Notes: generated by a model from the sequence alone, not told the origin. A stretch of DNA of 64,000 nt from Gaiellasilicea sp033857955 (GCA_033857955.1 JAWVCW010000023.1:5243-69242), one strand, 5' to 3'; shown: positions 1 to 8,894, numbered from the stretch's first letter. Numbers and translations: made by a program.

Positions 1-59
1 ATCAGGGCGCCGCTCCAGATCTACGTTCAGGTCACACATCGAACCAAGGGAGGCACGAC

Positions 60-668
60 ATGAGGAAGCTCTTTGAAATCGGCGGGATGGTTGCAGGACT
101 GGTGCTGGTGGTCTTCGGCATCGCGGCGATCTCCATGGGCATCAACGGCCGCGCGACGGTCCGCGACAGCCTCAAGCAGGAGCAGATCGTCTTCGGCGCC
201 GCTGACGACCCGGTGGTCGCGAAGTTCGCGTCCCAGTGGGCCGAGCAGCCGCTCCGGACCGGTGCCCAGGCACGGGCATTCGCCCAGGTGATGCACGGGC
301 ACGCGCTCGAGGCGTCCGACGGCCTGGCGTACGCGGAGATGGGACGTTTCGTCTCAGCTGCCGACCCGAAGAGCCCGGCCGGCACGAGTGACGAGGCCGC
401 GGCACTGAAGGACGAGAAGGGGAGCCCGGTCTCGAACGGGGCCCGCAACACCTGGGTCACGGCGACCGCACTCTCGACCGCGCTGAACATGAGCTACATG
501 GCCGAGCAGATGGCGCTCTTCGGCATCGTCGTCGGCATTGCCCTCCTGCTCAGCGGCATCGGCTTCATCGTGTTGGCCCTGGGCGGAGCGCTCAGCCGTC
601 GCGAGTCGGTGCTCGTGAAGCGTGGGGAGAAGGAAGTCGCCCCCAAGCCCGCGACCGCAATCCTCTAG
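60..668 (+). CDS. Two-TM membrane protein, unknown function
   Basis: A 202-residue protein with two hydrophobic segments, at about residues 7-29 and 153-176. A polar loop of roughly 120 residues lies between them, and a short Lys/Arg-rich tail follows. The loop is probably extracytoplasmic, because positive charges sit just outside both helices. The ATG is preceded by AAGGGAGG at good spacing. A strong hairpin follows the gene, so it is probably the last gene of a unit that begins left of the window. I recognise no catalytic motif and assign no function. Confidence 0.75.
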   Translation: MRKLFEIGGMVAGLVLVVFGIAAISMGINGRATVRDSLKQEQIVFGAADDPVVAKFASQWAEQPLRTGAQARAFAQVMHGHALEASDGLAYAEMGRFVSAADPKSPAGTSDEAAALKDEKGSPVSNGARNTWVTATALSTALNMSYMAEQMALFGIVVGIALLLSGIGFIVLALGGALSRRESVLVKRGEKEVAPKPATAIL

Positions 669-689
669 ATCCCTCACCACGTGCCCCTA

Positions 690-717
690 GTCGAGGGCGG
701 CACCGGCCGCCCTCGAC
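690..717 (+). terminator. Hairpin terminator after the first gene
   Basis: A perfect 12-bp stem (GTCGAGGGCGGC pairing with GCCGCCCTCGAC) with a 4-base ACCG loop, followed by GTTTCTGC. It separates the membrane protein gene from the cupin gene. The U tract is weak. Confidence 0.6.
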
Positions 718-736
718 GTTTCTGCAAGGAGGAGCA

Positions 737-1057
737 ATGCCCGCCAGCCTCGACTTCGAGAACGTCCGCCGCCGCCTGGCGGCCGGTGAGGGCGGCTACG
801 AGATCGTGCACGCCTCGCCCGGCCTCGAGCTCGGCGTCTATGTGCTGGTCGCGCCCGAGCCCGACCGTCAGCAACCTCACGAGGACGACGAGCTCTACGT
901 CGTCCTCGAGGGAAGCGGCGTGCTCGAGCTCGAAGGCGAAACCGTGGAGCTCGAGGAAGGCCGAGCGGTCTTCGTGCCTGCCGGGGCCGACCACCGCTTC
1001 GTCGGCTACGAGCAGCTCAGCGTGCTCGTCGTCTTCGCCAAGTCCAAGCAGCCCTGA
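737..1057 (+). CDS. Small single-domain cupin
   Basis: A 106-residue protein of the cupin_2 type. The centre (EDDELYVVLEGSGVLELEG) and the later PAGADHRF segment match the two cupin motifs, with His and Glu metal ligands partly retained. It ends in a beta strand typical of the barrel. AAGGAGG lies seven bases before the ATG. It lies 32 bases upstream of the NirK-like gene and may be co-transcribed with it. Substrate unknown; a small mono-cupin could be an enzyme or a metal/ligand sensor. Confidence 0.8.
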   Translation: MPASLDFENVRRRLAAGEGGYEIVHASPGLELGVYVLVAPEPDRQQPHEDDELYVVLEGSGVLELEGETVELEEGRAVFVPAGADHRFVGYEQLSVLVVFAKSKQP

Positions 1058-1089
1058 GAACGACAACCACTCGAAGGAGACGCACCGAC

Positions 1090-2235
1090 ATGGCTTCACA
1101 TCCCGCCTCTTCGCACCGCCGCCCCCCGGAGATCGAGTCACAGGCGTTCCTAAAGGTCACTGCGCTCCTACTGGGGATCCTTGTTGCCGTTGTCGGGTTC
1201 TTCTCGCTTCTGATGTGGGCCGATGCCCGCAAGTCGCGTGATGTCGCCGTCAAGCCGGCTGCGGCGACCTCCGTGCACGACCACGCGACGAATCACAACG
1301 TCGCGCTGCCGCTGAACAGCTTTGCCGGCGTCGTTCCCGAGAACGCGGCCGAGCTCGCGGCCGCGCACAAGCCATACGACGCGGCGCTGCCGCCGCTCCC
1401 TGCCGGCGACCTCGTCAAGGTGCACATGACCCTCAAGGACATCACGGTCGAGATCGCCCCTGGTGTCAAGTACAACACCTGGGCCTTCGACGGCCACGGC
1501 GCCCCCGGCCCGGTCGTGCACGTTCGCGAGGGCCAGACCGTCGAGATGACGCTCACCAACGGTGGCGCGATCCCCCACTCGATCGACTTCCACGCAGCCC
1601 GCATCGCGCCGAACAAGGCATTCAGGGACGTCGCGCCGGGCGAGTCCTTCACCTTCCGCTTCAAGGCCTCCGACCCGGGCGTCTTCATGTACCACTGCGG
1701 CACCAAGCCGGTGCTGGCCCACATCGCCAACGGCATGTACGGCGCCATCGTCGTCCAGCCGAAGGCCGGGCTGCCGCCGGTCGACAACGAGTACGTGCTG
1801 GTCGCCAGCGAGTGGTACCTGAACGGCGACGGGATCAAGGAGCCAGCCTCGCTCGACATGGCAAAGGCGCGCTCGATGAGCCCGGACTGGACGACGTTCA
1901 ACGGCTACGCGAACCAGTACGTCAACCATCCGCTGACTGCCAAGCCCGGTGAGACGACACGCTTCTACGTGGTCGCCGCCGGCCCGACGCTCGACACCAA
2001 CTTCCACGTCGTCGGCGCGATCCTCGACCGGGCCTGGGTGAACAGCGACATGACCAGCCCACCGCAGGTAGGCGTGCAGACGGTCGTCGTCCCCGCGGGT
2101 GGGGGAGGCGTGTTCGACGTCAAGATCGACGACGAGGGCCTCTATCCATTCGTCAGCCACGCCTTCGCCCACGTCGATCTCGGCCAGGTCGGGCTGCTCA
2201 AGGTCGGCAATCCGAAGGGAACGATGTCCCACTGA
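1090..2235 (+). CDS. nirK: NirK-like copper nitrite reductase, membrane anchored
   Basis: A 381-residue two-domain cupredoxin. The family reduces nitrite to nitric oxide outside the cytoplasmic membrane. An N-terminal helix (about residues 19-42) anchors it. Domain 1 has PHSIDFHAA, with type 1 and type 2 copper His and the proton-relay Asp, then YHCGTKPVLAH and NGM. Together these give the His-Cys, His and Met ligands near residues 200-214. Domain 2 has NFHVVG and FVSHAFAHVDLG, matching the catalytic His and the third type 2 His. The Cys-to-His spacing resembles NirKs of Gram-positive bacteria. The gene overlaps the DsbA-like gene by one base, which suggests coupled export and folding. Other small two-domain copper oxidases remain possible. 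Confidence 0.78.
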   Translation: MASHPASSHRRPPEIESQAFLKVTALLLGILVAVVGFFSLLMWADARKSRDVAVKPAAATSVHDHATNHNVALPLNSFAGVVPENAAELAAAHKPYDAALPPLPAGDLVKVHMTLKDITVEIAPGVKYNTWAFDGHGAPGPVVHVREGQTVEMTLTNGGAIPHSIDFHAARIAPNKAFRDVAPGESFTFRFKASDPGVFMYHCGTKPVLAHIANGMYGAIVVQPKAGLPPVDNEYVLVASEWYLNGDGIKEPASLDMAKARSMSPDWTTFNGYANQYVNHPLTAKPGETTRFYVVAAGPTLDTNFHVVGAILDRAWVNSDMTSPPQVGVQTVVVPAGGGGVFDVKIDDEGLYPFVSHAFAHVDLGQVGLLKVGNPKGTMSH

Positions 2236-2933
2236 TGACGAGGCTCGCGAACAACCGCTGGAGATTCGCCGTCGTGATCGTGGTCGGGGCGGCGCTCGCT
2301 GCGGCTCTCATCGGCGCAAGCCAGGTCGGCGCGGAGCAGACTCAGACCGGTGAGCTCGCTCCGGCAGTCGACCCGCCCTTCGCCGGGATCGAGCAGCGAG
2401 GCGTGGTCCTCGGCTCGTCCGTCGCGCCCGTGACGCTCGTCGAGTATGCCGACCTGCAGTGCCCCTACTGCGCGCAGTGGTCGCGCGAGACTCTGCCGGT
2501 CCTCGTCGCCGAGTACGTCGAGGCCGGCAAGCTCAGGATCGTGTTCCACGGCCTTGCCTTCATCGGCGCCGACTCCGACAAAGCCCTCCGCACGGCGATC
2601 GCCGCGGGTCACGACGATCACCTATGGGACGTCGTCCATGGCCTCTACGCACGCCAGGGCGCGGAGAACTCCGGCTGGGTCACGGACGAGCTCGTCCGTG
2701 AGATCGCCTCGGGGGTCCGCGGTCTCGACGGCGAGAAGCTCCTCTCCGCACGCTGGGAGAGCTCGGTCGAGCCGGAGCTGAAGCGCGGAGTCGCTGCCGC
2801 CGGGCGCGCCGGCGTGCACAGCACTCCCGCCTTCCAGATCGGGCGGACCGGCGGTCGTCTCGAGCTCGTCGAGATCAGCTCGCTCGGGCCCGACGGCATC
2901 CGCCCCGCGATCGAGGCGGTGCTCGCCGGATGA
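2235..2933 (+). CDS. DsbA-family thiol-disulfide oxidoreductase
   Basis: A 232-residue exported thioredoxin-fold protein. A signal anchor (about residues 10-30) is followed by the domain with the CPYC active site near residues 76-79 and a cis-proline segment, STPAF, near 196. The family inserts disulfides into exported proteins or acts as a disulfide exchanger. It overlaps the VKOR gene by four bases (ATGA), and VKOR proteins are the usual reoxidants of actinobacterial DsbA. The neighbouring copper protein may be a client; that link is inferred from position only. Confidence 0.88.
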   Translation: MTRLANNRWRFAVVIVVGAALAAALIGASQVGAEQTQTGELAPAVDPPFAGIEQRGVVLGSSVAPVTLVEYADLQCPYCAQWSRETLPVLVAEYVEAGKLRIVFHGLAFIGADSDKALRTAIAAGHDDHLWDVVHGLYARQGAENSGWVTDELVREIASGVRGLDGEKLLSARWESSVEPELKRGVAAAGRAGVHSTPAFQIGRTGGRLELVEISSLGPDGIRPAIEAVLAG

Positions 2934-3352
2934 GTGAGCACACGGTCCGGCTCGCAAGCGCCGTGATCGCCGCCGTGGGTGCGGCGGTCACCGCCTACCT
3001 GCTCTACGTCCGCCAGGCCGGTGGCGCTCTCGTCTGCTCGACCGGCGGCTGCGAGACCGTTCAGAGCTCGGCCTACGCCGAGGTGCTGGGTGTGCCGGTC
3101 GCGGCGCTCGGTCTGGTCGGGTTCCTCGGCCTGTTCCTGGCGGCACTCGCCCGCGGCGAGTGGGCGCGCCTGAGTCAAGCAACGCTCGCACTCGCGGCTC
3201 TTCTCTTCAGCGCCTATCTGCTCTACATCCAGTTGGTCGTGATCGGCGCGACCTGCGAGTGGTGTCTCGCGAGCGATGCTCTCACGGCCACGATTGTCGC
3301 CCTGGCCCTCCTGCGCCTCCGGCTCGGCGAGGCACGGCCTAGGGTGACTTGA
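2930..3352 (+). CDS. Vitamin K epoxide reductase family protein
   Basis: A 140-residue, four-helix membrane protein of the VKOR family, which passes electrons from DsbA to quinone. The loop cysteine pair lies in CSTGGCETV (about residues 36-41), followed by the conserved Ser/Tyr-Ala segment and GVPVAALG. The redox-active CEWC lies near residues 109-112, within CEWCLASD. Length is normal for a stand-alone bacterial VKOR. It is coupled to the DsbA-like gene upstream, and its stop overlaps the ATG of the next gene (TGATG). Confidence 0.9.
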   Translation: MSEHTVRLASAVIAAVGAAVTAYLLYVRQAGGALVCSTGGCETVQSSAYAEVLGVPVAALGLVGFLGLFLAALARGEWARLSQATLALAALLFSAYLLYIQLVVIGATCEWCLASDALTATIVALALLRLRLGEARPRVT

Positions 3353-6009
3353 TGGTTGCAATCGAACACGCCGACGTCATCCTCCGCGACGGCCACACGC
3401 TGCGCCTTCGCCCGCCCACGAGTGGCGATGCCGGCGCCTTGCTGGCCTTCTTCACCGCGCTGTCACAGCGGAGCCTCTACCTGCGCTATCACGGCCTGCC
3501 GGCGCTGGGGCCGCGTCTCGTCGAGTCGCTCGTCGAGCCGGACTGGCAAGAGCGAGGGGTGCTCTTGGGCGCGCTCGTCGACGAGGACGGGGAGCGAGTC
3601 GTCGCCGTCGCCAACTACGTCCGCCTGCGCGACCGCAAGCTCGCCGAGGCGGCCTTCGCCGTCGCCGACGAGCATCAGGGCCGCGGCGTCGGCACGCGCC
3701 TGCTCGAGCAGCTCGCGGCCCGGGCGGCCGAGGTCGGCATCGAGCGCTTCGTTGCACTCGTGCTGCCGGACAACCGCGCGATGCTCGGCGTCTTCGAATC
3801 GGCAGGCTTCGAGCTGACCCGCGAGCGTGAGAGCGGCGAGGTGGAGGTGCAGTTCCCGATCGCGGCGACCGAGGTCTACCGCGAGCAGGTCGAGGCCCGC
3901 GACCACGAGGCCGTCGTCGCCTCGCTCAGGCCGTTCTTCCTGCCTCAGAGCGTCGCCGTCATCGGCGCCTCCAAGCGACGGGGCTCGATCGGCGGCGAGC
4001 TCTTCCGCAACATCCTCGAGGGCGACTTCGCCGGCGCCGTCCACCCTGTCAACCGCGACGGTGAGCCGGTGGCCGGCGTCCGCGCGTACAGCACGATCGG
4101 CGAGATCCCCGATGCGGTCGATCTTGCCGTGATCACCCTGCCGGGCGCGGCGGTCATCGGCGCGGCGGAACAGGCGCTGCGCAAGGGCGTCCGTGCGCTC
4201 GTCGTGATCTCGGCCGGTTTCGCCGAGATCGGCAGCGAAGGCCTGGAGCGGCAGGAGCAGTTGCTCGCGCTCGTCCGTTCCTACGGTGCGCGGCTGATCG
4301 GACCCAACTGCCTCGGCATCGCCGTCGCGGGGCCGAGTCTCAACGCGACCTTCGCCGCTCGCTCCGCACCCGCCGGCAACATCGGCTTCTCGTCGCAGAG
4401 CGGCGCCCTCGGCCTGGCCCTGCTCGAGGCGGCCGAGTCGCGCGGCCTCGGTCTGTCGGCGTTCGTGTCGATCGGCAACAAGGCCGACGTCTCCACCAAC
4501 GACCTCCTCGAGTGGTGGGAAGACGACGATGCGACCGAGGTCGTGCTGATGTACGTCGAGTCGTTCGGCAACCCGCGCCGCTTCGGGCGCCTCGCCCGCC
4601 GTGTCGCCCGGACGAAGCCGATCCTGGCGCTCAAGAGCGGAACGACCGCAAGCGGCCAGCGGGCCGCGGCCTCGCACACGGCCGCGCTGGCCGGCTCTGA
4701 GGCGGCGGTCAACGCGCTCTTCCACCAGGCCGGCGTGATTCGCGCTTCCTCGCTCGAGGAGCTGGTCGACGTTGCGGCGCTGCTCGCCGGCCAGCCGGAG
4801 CCGAAAGGCCGCCGCGTCGCAGTGCTGACCAATGCGGGCGGGCTCGGGATCCTCTGCGCCGACGCCTGCGAAGCGGCAGGCCTGAACCTGCCCGACTTCG
4901 GTGACGAGACACGGTCGGCGCTCTCCGAGCTTCTGTCCCCGGAGGCCGGCTTCGAGAACCCTGTCGACATGCTCGGCGGCGCCACCGCGAAGACCTATGC
5001 GTCGGCATTGCCGCTCCTCCTGGAAGACGCACAGGTTGACGCCGTCATCGTCCTGTTCGTCCCCACGGTAACCGCAACTGCCGACGAGGTGGCGGAGGCA
5101 ATCGACGGCGCGACCGCCCAAGCCGCAAGCGGCAAGCCCGTCCTCGCAGTGGTGCTGAACGCGGACGGCATCCCGGGAGCGCTTCGGCGCGAGGGGACAC
5201 ACGTCGCCGCCTTCCCCTACCCGGAGTCGGCGGCGCGGGCGCTTGGACGCATCGCCGAGCGAGCCGAGTGGCTCCGCCAGCCTCACGGCTTCGTTCCGGT
5301 CCTCGAGAGGATCGACCGCGACGCTGCCGAGCGCGTCGTCGAGCGTGCGCTCGACGGTGGCAACGATGCCTGGCTGACTCCGGCCGACACGCGTGAGCTC
5401 CTGCTCGCCTACGGCCTGCCGCTCGTGCCCGAGCGCCTCGCCGGCAGCGCCGACGAGGCCGTCGCCGCAGCCGAGCAGCTCGGCTTTCCGGTGGTCGTCA
5501 AGACGGCGGTTGCCGGCGCGCACAAGACCGAGCTCGACGGCATCGCCCTCGATCTCCCGGACGGCGAGGCTGTGCGAGCCGCAGCCGACAGGATCGGCGG
5601 GCCGGTGATCGTCCAGCCGATGATCCCGAACGGCGCCGAGCTCCTGGCCGGCGTCGTCCAGGACCCCGTCTTCGGGCCGCTGGTCGGCTTCGGTCCCGGC
5701 GGCGTCTTCGCCGAGCTCATCGGCGAAGCCGCTTTCAGGATCGCGCCGCTCACCGACCGCGATGCAGAAGAGCTCGTCGAAGGCGGCAAGGCCGGAAGGC
5801 TCGTGCGCGGCTTCCGCGGCGCGCCGGCCACGGACGGCGCGGCGCTCGCCGACCTGCTTCTGCGGCTCGCCCGCCTGGGCGAGGACATCCCTGCCGTCGC
5901 CGAGCTCGACCTCAACCCGGTGCTAGCGCTCCCGGACAGCTGCGTCGTCGTCGACGCCCGCGTCCGTGTGCAGCGCCCGGAGCTCGCTGCTCGAGCCAAG
6001 ACCTGGTAG
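3352..6009 (+). CDS. GNAT plus ADP-forming acyl-CoA synthetase-like protein acetyltransferase
   Basis: An 885-residue fusion. Residues 1-170 are a GNAT acetyltransferase, with the acetyl-CoA loop around DEHQGRGVGTRL. From about 195 follow the CoA-binding Rossmann domain (VIGASKRRGSIG), succinyl-CoA-synthetase-like domains with the phospho-histidine segment SHTAALAG near 441, and a C-terminal ATP-grasp domain. This is the Pat/PatZ class of lysine acetyltransferases, which modify acyl-CoA synthetases. Here the GNAT domain is N-terminal, as in actinobacterial members, not C-terminal as in enterobacteria. Start ATG 3352 overlaps the VKOR stop. The synthetase part may serve only as an acetyl-CoA sensor. 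Confidence 0.88.
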   Translation: MVAIEHADVILRDGHTLRLRPPTSGDAGALLAFFTALSQRSLYLRYHGLPALGPRLVESLVEPDWQERGVLLGALVDEDGERVVAVANYVRLRDRKLAEAAFAVADEHQGRGVGTRLLEQLAARAAEVGIERFVALVLPDNRAMLGVFESAGFELTRERESGEVEVQFPIAATEVYREQVEARDHEAVVASLRPFFLPQSVAVIGASKRRGSIGGELFRNILEGDFAGAVHPVNRDGEPVAGVRAYSTIGEIPDAVDLAVITLPGAAVIGAAEQALRKGVRALVVISAGFAEIGSEGLERQEQLLALVRSYGARLIGPNCLGIAVAGPSLNATFAARSAPAGNIGFSSQSGALGLALLEAAESRGLGLSAFVSIGNKADVSTNDLLEWWEDDDATEVVLMYVESFGNPRRFGRLARRVARTKPILALKSGTTASGQRAAASHTAALAGSEAAVNALFHQAGVIRASSLEELVDVAALLAGQPEPKGRRVAVLTNAGGLGILCADACEAAGLNLPDFGDETRSALSELLSPEAGFENPVDMLGGATAKTYASALPLLLEDAQVDAVIVLFVPTVTATADEVAEAIDGATAQAASGKPVLAVVLNADGIPGALRREGTHVAAFPYPESAARALGRIAERAEWLRQPHGFVPVLERIDRDAAERVVERALDGGNDAWLTPADTRELLLAYGLPLVPERLAGSADEAVAAAEQLGFPVVVKTAVAGAHKTELDGIALDLPDGEAVRAAADRIGGPVIVQPMIPNGAELLAGVVQDPVFGPLVGFGPGGVFAELIGEAAFRIAPLTDRDAEELVEGGKAGRLVRGFRGAPATDGAALADLLLRLARLGEDIPAVAELDLNPVLALPDSCVVVDARVRVQRPELAARAKTW

Positions 6010-6034
6010 CGGAGAGGGCGTTAATCGCTCTCCG
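6010..6034. terminator. Convergent terminator-like hairpin
   Basis: CGGAGAG and CTCTCCG face each other around the stop codon of the minus-strand regulator. The hairpin lies exactly where the plus- and minus-strand genes converge. It is short and has no clear U tract. Confidence 0.35.
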
Positions 6035-6674
6035 ACTCCAGCATCCCCTGCTCGAGCGCGTAGCGGACGAGCTCGGCGCGGGTGGTGATCCTGAGCTTCT
6101 GCATGATGTGCGCGCGGTGGGTCTCGGCCGTGCGCACCGAGATGTAGAGCTGCGCCGCGATCTCCTGGTTCGTGTGCCCGAGCGCCAGGAGCCGGAGCAC
6201 TTCGCGCTCCCGGTCGGAGAGCGGATCCTCCTCGGCGCGCTTGCGCTCCTCGGCGTCGGCGGCGAGCATCCGCGCGCCGAGCGCCGGATGCACGTAGCTC
6301 CCACCGCCGGCGACGTCGCGGATCGCTGCGACAACGTCCGTGTCCACCGCCTCCTTCAGCACGTAGCCGGAAGCACCGGCGGCGAATGCCTCGCGCACGT
6401 AGTGGGGGTCGTCCTGCATCGAGAGGATCAAGACCTTCGCGTCCGGCGCATCGTGGAGAACGTCCGGGATGACCTCGATGCCGGTCTTCCCGGGCATCAC
6501 CACATCCATCAGGATCACGTCGGGCTTGGTGGCACGTGTCTGGAAGACGGCGCTCCGGGCGTCTCCGGCCTCGCCGACGACCTCGATGTCGGGCTCCGAC
6601 TCGAGCACCTTGCGGAGCCCTGCTCGGACGACAGCGTGGTCGTCGACGATCAGGACGCGGATCGGCTCGCTCAT
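6021..6674 (-). CDS. NarL/LuxR-family response regulator
   Basis: A 217-residue regulator. The receiver domain has the acidic pair VDDH at the start, the phospho-acceptor Asp in ILMDVVMPGKTG and the Lys in GYVLKEA. The C-terminal LuxR-type helix-turn-helix (about residues 148-210) contains LSDREREVLRLLALGHTNQE. It overlaps the histidine kinase gene by four bases, so the two form an operon and a NarX/NarL- or DegS/DegU-like pair. Target genes are unknown. Confidence 0.93.
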   Translation of the reverse strand: MSEPIRVLIVDDHAVVRAGLRKVLESEPDIEVVGEAGDARSAVFQTRATKPDVILMDVVMPGKTGIEVIPDVLHDAPDAKVLILSMQDDPHYVREAFAAGASGYVLKEAVDTDVVAAIRDVAGGGSYVHPALGARMLAADAEERKRAEEDPLSDREREVLRLLALGHTNQEIAAQLYISVRTAETHRAHIMQKLRITTRAELVRYALEQGMLESESD

Positions 6675-8308
6675 CGCAGCGGTACCTCGGCCACGATCGT
6701 GGCGCCGGCGTCCGGACTCGACTCGATCTTCAGCTTGCCGCCGAGAAGCGCCAGCCGCTCGCCCATCCCGAGCAGGCCCAGACCGTCGCCCCCGTCGCCG
6801 GGCGTGAAACCGAGGCCGTTGTCCTCGATCACAGCGGTGATCGCGCTGCCGCTGCGAGCGAGGACGATGCTGACCACGCTCGCCTGCGCGTGCTTGACGA
6901 TGTTCGTCAGCGCCTCCTGCACGATCCGGTACAGCGCGGTCTCGACGTCGCTCGGCAGCCGGTCGCCGACGCCGGCCTCCAGGTCGACCCGCATTCCGGT
7001 CTGCTCCGAGAACGTGTCGCGCAGATGCTCGAGCGCCGCGACCAGGCCGAAGTCGTCGAGGGCTTTCGGCCGCAGCTCGACGGCGAGTCGGCGGACGTCG
7101 TGCAGCGTCTCGACCACCTGCTCGCGAACCGCCGCCAGGGCGTCCGCGCGCTCCTCGTCATTCCCGGCCTCCTCGACCGCATTCAGGCCGAGGAGCACCG
7201 AGGTCAGCTCCTGCCCGGTCTGGTCGTGCAGCTCCCGTGCCAGCCGGCGCCGCTCGAGCTCCTGCGCTTCGACGACCCGGCGCAGCGCGTCGCCGGCGAC
7301 GCGTGCGGACAGATCGACTGCGATCGCGGCGCGTGGAGCAAAGGTCTCGGCCAGGCGCAAGTCGGCATCGGTGAAGCCCGGGTCGGTGCCTTCCCTGTCG
7401 TGGGCGACGATCAAGCCGATCGGCCTTCCGGCGGCGACGAGCGGGACGTAGAGGCCGCTGCGGGCGCCGAGCCGACGGGCCGCCTCCTGGTCAACCTCGG
7501 GATCGTCGAGGAGCGAGTCGACGCGCTCTGCGCGGCGCCGCTCCAGCACCCGGCCGCTCTTCGATCCTGCTTGCTCGAGCTGCATGCCGGCGATCTCGCC
7601 GGCGCGGTCGCCGTCGGCTGCCTCGACCCGTAGCGTCCCGTCGCCCGCGGGCAGCGCGATCGTCACGAGCCGTGCCCCGATCAGTGCGCGCAGGCGGCGG
7701 GCGATCAGCTCGAGCAGGGGTGCGAGCTCGATCTCGCTCGCCAGCGCCGTCCCGACTTCGTTCAGCGCTTCGAGCTGCTCCGACCAGGACGTCGCCGCCT
7801 CGTACAGGCGCGCGTTCTCGATCGCCACCGCCGCCTGGCTCGCGAGCGTCTCGACGAGCTCCTCGTCCTCCGGGGTGAACGACCCCGACTCCGTTTCGGC
7901 CAGGTAGAGATTGCCGAAGGCCCGGCCGCGGAGCAGGATCGGCACGCCGAGAAAGCCGCGCATCGGCGGATGATTCGGCGGGAAGCCGACCGAGCGTGGG
8001 TCGTCGCTGATCGACTCCAGTCGTAGCGAGCGCGCGTCGGTGATCAGTGCGCCGAGAATGCCGCGGCCGCGTGGGAGGTCACCGATCTTCGCCACCGTCT
8101 CGGCGTCGATGCCCGTGTGCACGAAGCGCTCGAGCCCCGTTCCCGAGGGATCGATCACGCCGAGCGCGGCGTACTGGGCGCCCGTCAGGGCGGCGGCCGT
8201 TTCGGCCAGCTTCAGCAGCAGATCGTCGAGCGACAGCTCTGAGCTGAGCGCGATGCCGGCGTCGACCAGGCCGCGCAATCGCTCCTGTTGCTTGGCCGGA
8301 GTGGGCAC
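6671..8308 (-). CDS. GAF-domain HisKA_3 sensor histidine kinase
   Basis: About 545 residues without membrane segments. Two GAF sensor domains come first, separated by the helical ELVETLASQAAVAIENARL linker. A HisKA_3 dimerisation domain follows, with the phospho-acceptor His in RELHDQTGQEL, then an HATPase_c domain (VQEALTNIVKHA, DNGLGF, GLGLLGMGERL). It is the cognate kinase of the overlapping NarL-type regulator. GAF-only kinases of this build often sense redox, oxygen or small ligands. The start is uncertain: GTG 8308 is used because an upstream GTG at 8344 abuts a terminator stem. A TTG at 8278 is also possible. Confidence 0.9.
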   Translation of the reverse strand: MPTPAKQQERLRGLVDAGIALSSELSLDDLLLKLAETAAALTGAQYAALGVIDPSGTGLERFVHTGIDAETVAKIGDLPRGRGILGALITDARSLRLESISDDPRSVGFPPNHPPMRGFLGVPILLRGRAFGNLYLAETESGSFTPEDEELVETLASQAAVAIENARLYEAATSWSEQLEALNEVGTALASEIELAPLLELIARRLRALIGARLVTIALPAGDGTLRVEAADGDRAGEIAGMQLEQAGSKSGRVLERRRAERVDSLLDDPEVDQEAARRLGARSGLYVPLVAAGRPIGLIVAHDREGTDPGFTDADLRLAETFAPRAAIAVDLSARVAGDALRRVVEAQELERRRLARELHDQTGQELTSVLLGLNAVEEAGNDEERADALAAVREQVVETLHDVRRLAVELRPKALDDFGLVAALEHLRDTFSEQTGMRVDLEAGVGDRLPSDVETALYRIVQEALTNIVKHAQASVVSIVLARSGSAITAVIEDNGLGFTPGDGGDGLGLLGMGERLALLGGKLKIESSPDAGATIVAEVPLR

Positions 8309-8345
8309 TGTGCCCGTAGACGCTATCGCCGTCAGCAGACGCACA

Positions 8346-8382
8346 ACGCCGAGACCCCGGGAGATACCGGGGCCTCGGCGTT
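8346..8382 (-). terminator. Terminator between exported protein and kinase
   Basis: A 16-bp inverted repeat with one mismatch (AACGCCGAGACCCCGG and CCGGGGCCTCGGCGTT) and a 6-base loop. It ends the minus-strand gene at 8411-8779 and insulates the kinase operon from it. Confidence 0.6.
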
Positions 8383-8410
8383 CGATGCGAGCCGACGAGC
8401 AGGGGCGGGA

Positions 8411-8779
8411 CTAGTTCTCACCCTCCTGCTGGGTGTCGGCGTTCGGGTTGCCCGGCTCGTCGGCGTGGCCGCCCGGACCGTCGTCGCCGGGTACCTCGGA
8501 GCCGCTCTCGGCCCGCTCTGCCGTCTCGTTCCCGGCCGGCTCGGACGCGTCGTCCTTGCCGTTCTCGTCCTGGATCGAGTCGGTGTCGGCGGCGCCGTCG
8601 GCCTTCTCGGCAGGCTCTTTCGCCGGGGCCTCGGCCTTGGGAGTGGCCTTCTGAACCACGGCCGGCGCCTTCGCCGGCTGCGAGCCGCCCCCTGCTGCCG
8701 AAGCGAGCGCGGAGCCGCCGACAGCGAGTGCTGCGAGCGCTGCGATTGCCGCCCCTACCTTGGTCAGTCGCTTACGCAT
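8411..8779 (-). CDS. Small acidic exported protein
   Basis: A 122-residue protein. The N-terminal signal peptide is MRKR plus a hydrophobic Ala-rich core, with a likely cleavage near ALASAAG. The mature part is low complexity, rich in Ala, Glu, Asp, Gly and Pro, and strongly acidic at the C-terminus. No Cys and no recognisable domain. The ATG follows AAAGGAGA. It is transcribed divergently from the OmpR-type regulator, with a symmetric repeat between them, so it is a plausible target of that regulator. Function unknown; cation binding or a cell-wall role is speculation. Confidence 0.75.
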   Translation of the reverse strand: MRKRLTKVGAAIAALAALAVGGSALASAAGGGSQPAKAPAVVQKATPKAEAPAKEPAEKADGAADTDSIQDENGKDDASEPAGNETAERAESGSEVPGDDGPGGHADEPGNPNADTQQEGEN

Positions 8780-8841
8780 GTTCGTTTCTCCTTTCTGTCG
8801 ATTGCGATACGGACATGCGTGGCGGACGGTAGGGAGGCCCG

Positions 8842-8894
8842 ATTAGCCGACCGTTAGAGATAAGAGGCTCATCTGCCTCTAATCCGTTTCTAAT
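8842..8894. promoter_or_regulatory. Symmetric dyad of 11-bp-spaced half-sites
   Basis: In the 141-base divergent gap, TTAG occurs at 8843 and 8854, and CTAA at 8879 and 8890. Each pair has an 11-base period, as in OmpR/PhoB-family binding sites. The two pairs are mirror images around base 8868 (extended ATTAG and TTAGA matches). The layout suggests two regulator dimers facing opposite promoters, with autoregulation of the response regulator and control of the exported protein. This is read directly from sequence; binding is inferred. Confidence 0.55.

Noticed and set aside
3463..5523. A 686-residue reading frame on the minus strand opposite the GNAT/synthetase gene
   Set aside because: It is antisense to a fully supported protein and has no domain or ribosome site. 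GC-rich codon bias creates such frames throughout the window.
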